This document shows, piece after piece, positions 47,658 through 59,600 of a stretch of DNA of 64,000 nt. A program made the translations under genes and the position numbers. Numbering within the stretch: position 1 is the first letter of the stretch; every line of letters begins with the position of its first letter. The DNA comes from Mercenaria mercenaria (taxonomy: Eukaryota; Mollusca; Bivalvia; Venerida; Veneridae): assembly GCF_021730395.1 (NCBI RefSeq), contig NW_026463080.1:1-64000 (forward strand), in the 5' to 3' direction. Under the pieces are notes generated by a model, which was not told where the DNA came from, made no database searches, and saw nothing but the letters and a program-made list of their open reading frames with translations.

Positions 47658-50600
47658 GTGAGTCTCTGACATGTTTTCAGCTATTTTTGACACGTTTTCG
47701 GCTATTTTTAGCTCACCTGTCACATAGTGACAAGGTGAGCTTTTGTGATCACCCTTCGTCCGTCGTCCGTCGTCAGTGCGTCCGTCCGTCCCTCAACAAT
47801 TTCTTGTTTCATTTATGATTTTATTTTAACCAAACTTGCACACAACTTGTATCACCATAAGATCACGGTTCCTTTCTTGAACTGGCCAGATCCCATTATG
47901 GGTTCCAGAGTTATGGCCCCTGAAAGGGCCAAAATTAGCTATTTTGACCTTGTCTGCACAATAGCAGCTTTATTTATGATTTGAATTTTACCAAATTGGC
48001 ACACAACTTGTATCACCATAAGATCTTGGTTCCTTTCTTGAACTGGCTAGATTCCATTATGGGTTCCAGAGTTATGGCCCCTGAAAGGGCCAGAATTAGC
48101 TATTTTGACCTTGTCTGCACAATAGCAGCTTCATTTATGATTTTATTTTAACCAAACTTGCACACAACTTGTATCACTATAAGATCTTGGTTCCTTTCTT
48201 GAACTGGCGAGATTCCTTTATGGGTTCCAGAGTGATGGCCCCTGAAAGGGCAAAAATTAGCTATTTTGACCTTGTCTGCACAATAGCAGCTTCGTTTATG
48301 ATTTGATTTTAACCAAACTTGCACACAACTTATTTCACCACAAGGTCTTGCTTCCTTTCTTCTACTGGCCAGATTCCGTCTTGGGTTCCAGAGTTATGGC
48401 CCCTTAAAGGTCCAAAATTGGCTATTTTGGCTTTTGCAGCCATATAGAGACTTCATTTATGGTTTATTTGATACAAACTTCCAAAATATCTTCAACAACA
48501 ATAAATCTTAGATTCCATGACAAATCAGATCCAATCATATGTTCTCCAGAGTTATTTTATATCTGATTACCTCCCCTGATCGTAATCAAAATGGATTTAT
48601 ATCAGTAAGTACTTACAGGACTTATTTGAAATTTCATTATTGTTATAAGTTTGACTGAGACAATCAGGGTAGATAACTATGGACTGATTTTATGTCAAAT
48701 TACCTCCCTTTATTTCAAATTAAAATTGTTATATCTCCACAACTAATGAAGATACTGATCTGAAATTTATTTATGTCAACAGATTTATTTGGCAGATCCT
48801 TCTTTTGTCCACTTACAATATTATTTTTTTTAATTACTTCCCTTTTACGTTACTATAAATAGCTTATTTTAGTAACTTTTTTATTATTGGCCGTAGGGAA
48901 AACACGAGACCAGTTTTCTGTGGTACAACATGGATGATACCTCCAATTTTTAGGTGTATTTTAACATATCTATACCTTGTAAGATTTTTTTTTCTTTTTG
49001 GTTAAATTCCTTCCCTTTGTTGTTCCTGTCCTTTGGACTTAGATATTTTTTCTGAGGACCTTCTTGTCCTCAAGTGCAATGATAACAGGTGAGCGATATA
49101 GGGCCATCATGGCCCTCTTGTTATTACTATTTCAGTTTGTCGTGCTTTAAGCTTTAAATAACAGGATCCCAGATAATCTTTAACGTCAAAAGATGCACGC
49201 CAAGTGTTTATGCAAACTCGCAGGCGTTCTTTCCAGTATAGCCTAGGCTATTTTATGTTTATATGACTAAAACATAGTTGAAAAAGACGTTAAACCCGAA
49301 CACACACACACACACACACGATTACCTGCATTGAAAATAAATTGTGAATGGAAATGGTTCTAATTCAATAATTCATAGCACTTCCTTTAATGTTTATTTT
49401 ACACAATGTTTTGTGGGCAAAAATCGAACATAGTTGAGTACGAACGAGTAACTATCGTCGTCGCTTAAGTTAATGCAAAAAAAAGAAAGCTTTTGACAAA
49501 ATTCTTTCGGAGAATTTGTGTACACCAGTTATAAAGCAACGTTATTTTCAATATAATTTTACAATTTACAAATGTATATCATATGGAATATAATTGATAA
49601 AAAATTCTAATTCAGTTTTCTCGGCAGTTGTTTACAAAAGTGCACAAGCAACGCAAACTTTTATATCTGTAGTGTGTGTGTGTGTATTCAGGTTTAATGT
49701 CTTTTTCAACAATTTTTCAGTCATATAAACGACAGTGTCTACTTTTAGCAGTGAGCACAATGCCCAACTTCATAGTGCTGCCTCACTGGAATATCACACC
49801 GCATGACATGATACCCCACCCAGTCACATTATACTGACACTGGCCCGGGCTGACCAGTCCTAGCACTACCCTCTTAATGCTGAGCGCCAAGCAAGGAAGC
49901 TATTAGTACCATTTTTTACGTCTTTGGTATGACCAGCCGGGGATCGAACCCACGTACGACCTCCCGCACTCGAAGCGGACGCTCAACCACTAGGCTACCG
50001 AAGCGTGGCTTGAAATCAAATAAAAATCTAAAAGCAGGTTCATAAAAGTCTAAAGGCAGGTTGATTGCCAGACTGATACTAGACTAGAGGGAAGTATTTG
50101 TAAACGTGTAGTAATAGTTACAGCAATGTATGAGTTAAACTTGAGGCCTCGTACCGATTTCTAACTGAATAAGGATTGTATTTCGATCCCAAGACATATC
50201 AATCCCAAATTCCCCAATTTAAAGAAAGAGACAATTCAGACCCTAGACATTTCGGTGTCCAGACGTTTCCCCCCCCCCCCCCAAGACAGTTCCTCCGAAG
50301 ACATTTCCTCCGAAGACATTTTCCCCCAATTTTGGGGGGGTGGGGAGGGAATTGTCTCAGCTTTTAGGACGTTTCACCCCCAAATTCATTTAAAGTATTA
50401 AAAGATAATGCAGCAGTTGTTTTTAAAAAAATGTGTTTATAAGAAAAATGCCAAAATTTGGTAAGGAGACAGGTTACGTTTATCAGCAAAACATAAAGGA
50501 AAATATTAATAAAGATCAATATATAATAACTGCCATTGATGTTTGAAAGTTAAAAAGAAATTAAAAAGACTTTAAGTTTGTTAAAATTATCCAAGTTTTA

Positions 50601-53600
50601 ATATTAATAATGATTAGTATGAATTGGGAAAAAATACCAATTACTCATTATTTAGCCCATGGTGGTTGTAAGGTACCTTAAATAGATATATATATTATAT
50701 ATATATGTTTGCACTCATTAAAAAGTTTTGTTTTTGAAGTTTGCTAAAGTGAAATATTGATTACACAAATTGATTTCTTTTATGTTTCTTTGACGTGTAT
50801 ACCTCCTGAAAATGGTAGGATTTTTGGGTACTCTAGTCTTAGTCAAATATTTGTTACCCGATATTCCATTAACATCATTAAATTTTAGAGTTGCATCACT
50901 TACACTTTAAATAGATGTTATGATCTGCTTTTCAATGGGAAAAATATAAAGAAGAAATTCATCACTTAACGTTCCCAGTTAAATTCTGTGACCTATTATT
51001 ATATTTGAAGATGATTTTATTTACAAGAAGTACTTGATAATAAAATTTACTTTTCTTTCAGAAATTTATAATATAATCTAAAGATTAAATGAAGTCTTCA
51101 ATCTAAATTAAATGTTTGATTGGATTATCTCACATAATAAATGTGGCATTTATCACCTTCAGTAATTACCAGTAATTACCATTTAACACCTTATTAAGTG
51201 ATTAATTACCATTTAACACCTTATTAAGTGATTGCAGTGGATCCTTTTCTGTAAGATTCATCAAGGGAATTGTCAGTACAATTTGTTTACACTCAAATAT
51301 TACTTTGAGAAATATCAATTAAATTGAAAGTTATATATTTCCCTGTTCATATGTTTCTGCTTAGTCGTTCATTTTTAAAATTCTAATTGCAAAATATTCA
51401 GTATTTAGAAATACATTACTCCTTTCTGAAAAGAATTAACATATTCAAAAAGAAGTTTTCCCCTGTGCGAAAAGGAGTTTTCTGTATAATGGCATCAACT
51501 GTTACACTAGGATATTTTCCTGTCATATTAGGGTTATTATTTTTGTGTCTAAGATAATTTTGCTGACATTAGAATTTTATTGTAGTTTTCATATTATTAC
51601 CAAAAAGCGTCAAGTCAGTAATTTAAAAAAATATAACAGTACTCCTTTTCATGAAAAAATTTTTATTTGTGATTTAACTATTTTAGTAATATTGTGTTGA
51701 AAAAAAGCATTATATTCAGTATGCAGAAAAATATAACTCCTTTTCGCATAGCATTTCTATATAAAAATACCAATTACTCATTATTTAGACCATGATTACA
51801 TTGTTAGTTATCCAATATATATTTCAAGTAAAAACTCATTTATTATATAATTATGTTCTAAGTTAACAGATCAGAATAAAAAAAAAAATTTTGTTTCACT
51901 CATTTCATGAATGTAAAAATCATCGGGGACATTAACAATATATTCGAGGCTCATAAGAAAATTATTGATATGATTCAATTCTTACAAATTAATGAATCAA
52001 ATTCCCAAAATGTGTAGGCTGATCAAGATCTACACTGGTTGCAAAGGCAGAATCAATCATGCCCAGCATGAGAAGGGTCAAGCTATTTGCTATTTTTCCA
52101 TATTTGTTAGTCCCGTACGAAGTGTGACGCCTGGTCACCACACGGAAACCAGGCGTAAACTTTACAAGAACCAGGCGTAACTGCAGTATCAAAGGAATCA
52201 TATGAACCAGGCGTAAACCAGGTGTAAATTGAGGCGTAATATGCAAATGAGTACGCCAGGCGTAAAAAATTACGGGCGTAAACCAGACCAGGCGTAAAAC
52301 AGACCAGGCGTAATCCTGAATCCTGGCAAAGGGAAGTTACTAATGTTTGCTGGATATTTTTGGTTGGCATCTGTTTGCTGCTTATGGCTGTAAAGAAATA
52401 AGGACAACATTTTCTACCAATTATAACACGATCCGTAGCAGTTGCCATATAAACATATAGCTAAATCACCTAAACATCAATCTACGATAAAATATAGCTG
52501 TTCTATGCCAGTATTAGTTTTTTTTATATTCAATGTCTCTCCATAAAAAATGAATAAGTTGGGTTTTACAGCAACCAACACAAAAAGATCATGTATCACC
52601 AAAAAAAAAATTTAATTGATCAAAGTTTACTGTAAAGCATATCTAAAAATATCTAAAACCATAAAAGTAAAAAGGTATATATATGTATTTAATACTTCCA
52701 CATTGGATACATGTATGCATGCACTGTGCGTACAATAGTATAATCTAGGCTACGTGGTACAATAGCGTGCAAAACATCCAACAGGGGTGCAATGGGGAGT
52801 TACTTGAGTCATGGAAACCCACAGCAATTAACCATAATGCAGAGAAGCTGGGGAAATAAGAGAATTAATGAAGGATTCTTAATGACATAAAGTACAAATA
52901 TTTTCAATTGAGTAAGTAACCCAGGAAGAGTTTACTATATATACAATTTATAGGCAAGAAAATAAAATAAGTATTGTTTTCCACAATTGACATATGAATA
53001 ATGAGTACATTAATTATCAGAACTTCTTTCCACAAGAGGAAAAATGCTTCAATATTGAACCTGGAATCCTAAAGCTTATCGAAACAAAATAAAAGCTTTT
53101 TAGGGCAGGTAATACTGATAATGTTGGCATAATCAAGGCATCATCCCCTATATGGAATGAATGTATATATGTTATATCCACCTCATCCTCAACCCCTAAT
53201 GGTGATTGCAACTTATAGATATGATTTATAACATTGATATTATTACTTTTCTTTTTTATTATTTTCTGACTGTGTCACTGCTTTGTATGACATATAAGGG
53301 TCCTTTAACTGTGTGTCCCTGGTGACTGTATCATAAATGTCCAAAACTTTTATCTACATCATTCAATATAAAAAATATCTCCTGCAAATTGGTTTGTAGC
53401 CATAAATATCATAACCATTAAACACCTGTGTGTTTAATCACAGGTGTTAATTTAATCAAAAGGTGTAAATCACACCTTTTGATAATTTAAGTGCTAAACT
53501 AAGGCAGTTCACATTTTTAGCTCGACTATTCAAAGAATAGTCTAGCTATTTTACTCACCCTGGCGTCGGCGTCGGCGTCGGCGTCACATCTTGGTTAAGT

Positions 53601-56600
53601 TTTTGCATGCAAGTACATACAGCCATCAATTAATGGCATATAGCTTTGAAACTTATTTTTTCTTTTTCTAGGTCAATTACCAACCTCTCTGGGTCAAGTC
53701 CCATAACTCTGACATGTATTTTGAGCAAATTATGCCCCCTTTTGGACTTCGAAAATTTTGGTTAAAGTTTTACATGCAAGTTACTATCTCCAAAACTAAT
53801 GCAGATATTGATTTGAAACTTCACATGTGTCTTCGGGGTTATAAAACTAGTTGATAGCAGCAAGTCCCATAACTCTGACCTTCCTTTTTGCCAAATTATG
53901 CCCCCTTTTGGACTTAGAAAATTCTGGTTAAAGTTTTGTGTGCAAGTACATACAGCTATTTCTAAAAGGCGTATAGATTTGAAACTTATTTTTTCTTTTT
54001 CTAGATCAATTACCAACCTCACTGGGTCAAGTCCCGTAACTCTGACATGTATTTTGAGCAAATTATGCCCCCTTTTAGACTTAGAAAATTTTGGTTAAAG
54101 TTTTACATGCAAGTTACTATCTCCAAAACTAATGCAGATATTGATTTGAAACTTCACATGTGTCTTCGGGGTTATAAAACTAGTTGATAGCAGCAAGTCC
54201 CATAACTCTGACCTTCATTTTGGCCAAATTATGCCTCCTTTTGGACTTAAAAAATTCTGGTTAAAGTTTTGCGTGCAAGTACATACAGCTATTACTAAAA
54301 GGCATATAGATTTGAAACTTATTTTTTCTTTTTCTAGATCATTTACTAACCTCACTGGATCAAGTCCCATAACTCTTACATGTATTTTGAGCAAATTATT
54401 CCCCTTTTTGGACTTGGAAAATCCTGGTTAAAGTTTTGCGTGCAAGTACATACAGCAATTACTAAAAGGCATATAGATTTGAAACTTATTTTTTCTTTTT
54501 CTAGATCAATTACCAACCTCACTTGGTCAAGTCCCATAACTCTGGCATGTATTTTGGGCAAATTATGCCCCCTTTTGGACTTTGAAAATTCTGGTTAAAG
54601 TTTTACATGCAAGTTTCTTTCTCTAAAACTATTGCAGATATTGAATTGAAACTTCACATGTGCCTTTGGGGTTATAAAACTAGTTGATAGCAGCAAGTCC
54701 CATAACTGATATGCATTTTGGTGAAATTATGCCCCCTTTTGAACTTAAAACTCTTTTGATATTTAACCTTTTGGGGTAATATTTTCCTGCTTCTGGGACA
54801 ATATTTCGAATAGTCGAGCTTGGCTGTCTTATGGACAGCTCTTGTTATATCTGAGAATTTGCACCAGACAGATGGGTTTTACCAATTTTTAGAAATATTC
54901 ATTATATTATATGCTGATGACACAGTTATTGTTAGTGAAAATGAAACTGATCTGCAAAATAGTTTAAATGTTTTTGAAAACTACTGCAAGCAGTGGAAAT
55001 TAACTGTAAACGTCAGTAAAACAAAAATATTGTTAATAGGTACAAGAAGAAGAAGTTATAATCACAGATTTGTATTCAATGGTCAAGAATTAGAGATAGT
55101 TAATGAATACAAATACTTGGGTATATATGTTTCAAGAAGTGGTAGCAACCTTTAAAGCAGCCAAAAAACACATTGCTGAGCAGGCTAACAAAGCAATGTT
55201 TTCACTTTTAAGGAAAATAAGAGTGCTTAATTTACCCATAGATTTACAAGTTGACATTTTTAGTAAAACAATTAGACCAATATTATTATATGGATATGAA
55301 ATATGGGGTTTTGGGAATTTGGCTATAGTAGAAAGAGTACAGCTGAAATTTTTCAAACTTATTTTGAATCTCAAAAAAATCAAATATGTTATATGGAGAA
55401 CTAGGAATTATGCCTTTAGAAGTAGAAATAAAAAGGAGAATTGTTGCTTTTTGGAGTAGATCACATAATGTTGAATGTAACAAATTGTCTAGTAAGCTCT
55501 GTCTTAATATGTTTGTTAATCAGACTCAAATTAAATCCAAGTGGCTTGAAAATGTTAAAAATTTAATTGTATCAAATGGTTATGCATATCTATGGAACTT
55601 ATTTGCTGATGTAAATGCCAAATGGTTAGCATTGACATTTAAACAGAAAATTAAAGACCAATATATGCAAAATTGGAATGATGCTATTTCACAAAATGTC
55701 TAGTGCAAATTGTTAGAAGCTTGTCAAGGAAAATTTTACACAAAGTAAATATATAAAATTGTTGCCTAAGAAATATTGTAAAACAATATGTGGTAATATT
55801 AATGGTAACCTTTTTATGTAGGAACCACAGGTTACCAATAGAGGTAGGAAGGTGGCATAGTATTCCCTTATCAGACAGAAAATGTCAGTTATGCAATCAA
55901 AATATTGGAGATGAGCTCCATTATGTCTTAGAATGCAAACATTTTGTAGATGATAGCTCTAAGGAGACTTATTAAAAGATACTATTTTAGATATCCAAAT
56001 GTACTGAAATATAATCAGTTGTTCAATAGTGATAATAAGTTTGAATTAATTAAACGTTGTCAGTTCCTCGATATTATAAAGAGAAATGTAAAAGCTAGTT
56101 ACAATTAGCCATACACATGAAATGTATAAAAATGTATAATGTACATATGTATAATATTATGTAAAAGCAATATTTATGGTGCAGTTGTATAAGAAATGCA
56201 AATGATATTATATAACTATATAATTAAATGTAAATAACATGTAAATACAGTATAGGCATGCATGTATAAAGTCTTCTTACATTTCGTTTCGGTAAGACCA
56301 CTTGTGAGACTACATTTTCTTGCCTAATCTGATACCACAAAGTCACTTTACTTAACAAAAAATATTTAATTAACAATAACTAACAAATGTAAGAAGAAAC
56401 CAAGACCCACAAGTTCAATTATCCCAAATATCGAGCATTAATATCTCCAATTTAATCCTCCACCAGATATAAGTACCACCCAAAAACCTTCATCTATGAA
56501 TACATGCATGCATATACATTTGAAATTTGGTAACCATCTATTTGTACTATTGCCTAATAGCACATGACATGCTTTATATAGCCATATATTTATGTAAACC

Positions 56601-59600
56601 AATTTGCTTGAATGATGTAAAAATATTACATACACTTCGTACATTGACCGTAGACAGAAGCAGGTATCATTTCAACAGTTTGAAATATTTTAACTTCACT
56701 ACAAAAAGCACATTTATTAAACTACTTACCAGCTTACACTATGACGTAAAATGACCAGCAGCCAGTCTGACAGCAAAGCAACCGCATATCCATTGTCAAA
56801 TATCCGAACCAGTCAAATATAATATCCAAACACACTTAATTATAAGAATACACAGTTGGACAAAGTTCTTTCAACATATAAAGCACCACAGCATAATAAG
56901 AATACTAGATAGTTGACATTAAACTCACATCGCTTATAAGCCAATCACGAACATAATTTAACAACATCCTTCACCCTTCCTTCATAATATCCAAACTGAA
57001 GTTACACACTTTCAAAATAGCACGCGGAAACGGCAAGTCCAAACTTGTGTATCAACTTAACTTAAACTACAAAAAAGCATGTAATCCATGCATCACGCAC
57101 AACTAACCATAAAATTTAAATATACACATCATAGCAAGATTTCTTTCATATAAAATTAAAATAGAGTTGCAATTAAATTTTAATCTTCTTTCCAAAGTAT
57201 TATATAAATTTGAATGAACTACCCAAAGCTATTATTCATGAACAAAAGACAGACGGTCAGTGTTTTTACAAGAAATGTCACTTTTTGACAGTCTGAAATA
57301 TACACAATCTCGTGCCAAATACTAGATTCAAACCAATCTGTAATTCGACAAAACAAATATATTTAGTCAAATTAATTATACAAATAACGTAAATCCGAAA
57401 ATTTGCATACCGATTATTGCTAAAATAGTAAAAAAATAAATACACTTAATGTTAAGTGTATGTCGCATTGGCACGGGTTCGTTGCTCGTCTTACAGGTGT
57501 ATAGTGCGTCTAGTAGGATTCGTTGCTCATTTTTCACAGATTTTTCTATCAAGTGAGCAACGAAATCGTGCTGGGTGCGGTGCTGGGTGTGGGGTGGTGA
57601 ATCTTTTCCACATGCGACATACATATACTGTCTTCATAACGCAGATCTATGATTAATAATATTGTAAAAAAAAAAAGAATTTTTAAACAATAGATGGTAA
57701 CGTTTTAGGAAACATATTCTGTTTGCTCTCTGTAAATTAGATTTGCTACGTACCGCTGATTAAAACGTATTACTATATATATATATATATATATATGAGG
57801 CCGAATCTCAAAATGAATGATGAAATTAAGGGATAAAAGGTTGACTCAATAAGAGCTATATGTCCAAATTATATTACTAAATACTTGCTGCAGTTCATTA
57901 CAAATGTACACTTTATTTCAATACAATCCAAGATTTAATATTAAGTTGAAATTGTTTAAGAAACAAATTATTATGTCTCCCCCAGGAGACATATTGTTTT
58001 TAACCTGTCCGTCCGTCCGTCCTTCCGTCCGTCCGTCCGTACGTCACACTTCATTTCCGAGCAATAACTGGAGAACCATTTGACCTAGAACCTTCAAACT
58101 TCATAGGGTTGTAGGGCTGCTGGAGTAGACGACCCCTATTGTTTTTGGGGTCACTCCGTCAAAGGTCAAGGTCACAGGGTCCTGAACATTGAAAACCATT
58201 TCCAATCAATAACTAGAGAACCACTTGACCCAGAATGTTGAAACTTCATAGGATGATTGGTCATGAAGGGTAGATGACCCCTATTGATTTTGGGGTCACT
58301 CCGTCAAAGGTCGAGGTCACAGGGGCCTGAACATTGAAAACCATTTCCGATCAATAACTAGAGAACCACTTGACCCAGAATGTTGAAACTTCATAGGATG
58401 ACTGGTCATGAAGAGTAGATGACCCCTATTGATTTTGGGGTCACTCCGTCAAAGGTCAAGGTCACAGGGGCCTGAACATTGAAAACCATTTCCGATCAAT
58501 AACTTGAGAACCACTTGACCCAGAATGTTGAAACTTCAGAGGATGATTGTTCATGAAGAGTAGATGACCCCTATCGATTTTGGGATCACTCTGTGAAAGG
58601 TCAAGGTCACAGGGGCCCGAACATTGAAAACTATTTCCGGTCAGTAACTTGAGAACCACTTGACCCAGAATGATGAAACTTCATAGGATGATTGGTCATG
58701 CAGAGTAGATGACCCCTAACGATTTTAGGGTCACTCTGTTAAAGGTCAAGGCCACAGGGGCCTGAACATGGAAAACCATTTCCAATCAATAACTTGAGAA
58801 CCTTTCGACCCAGAATGTTGAAACTTCATAGGATGATTGTTCATGCAGAGTAAATGACCCCTATTGTTTTTGGGGTCACTCCATTAAAGGACAAGGTCAC
58901 AGGGGTCTGAACATTGATAACCAGTTCCGATCAATAACTTGAGAACCACTTGACCCAGAATGTTGAAACTTCATAGGATGATTAAACATGCAGAGTAGAT
59001 GACCCCTATTGATTTTGGGGTCAGTCTATTAAAGGTCAAGGTCACAGTGGCCCGTTCATGTAAAATCATTTTTTGGAAATAACTTGAGAACCACTTGACC
59101 TACAATGTTGAAACTTAATAGGATGATTGAACATGCAGAGTAGATGACCCGTATTTATTTTAAGGTCACTTGATCAAAGGTCAAGGTCACAGGAGCCTGA
59201 ACAGTGACTTGAGAACTACTAGGCCAAGAGTGTTGAAATTTAGCGTGATGACTGGACATGCCAAGTAGATGATCCCTATTGCAGCCATCCATCAGTGTCT
59301 CTTCGACTTTCGCTCCTGACCCCTGTTGACTTCTTGCCTATAGGACTTTGCATTGGGGGAGACATGCGCTTTTTTACAAAAGCATTTTCTAGTTTAAAAA
59401 TTGGGGGTGAAACGTCTTGGGTATAACTAAATTGGGGGGAAACGTCTTGGGAGGAAACGTCTTGGGGGGGAAATGTCTTAAGGGGGAACTGTCTAGGGGG
59501 GGAAACCTCCGGTATTCAGACATTTCAGCCTTACAGACCAAACATGCATCATTTTATGAACATAGGTATTTATACTAAATGGGCTAGCTTAGTCTCAGTA

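Noticed and set aside
50636-51800. LTR-like direct repeats (TACCAATTACTCATTATTTA)
   Set aside because: Only about 30 bp match, without TG..CA ends, primer site or internal coding sequence.
53762-54598. Several 60-99 codon ORFs repeating the same peptide
   Set aside because: They are translations of minisatellite units and repeat with the DNA period.
58462-58659. 65-codon minus ORF
   Set aside because: Translation of the 149-bp minisatellite units.
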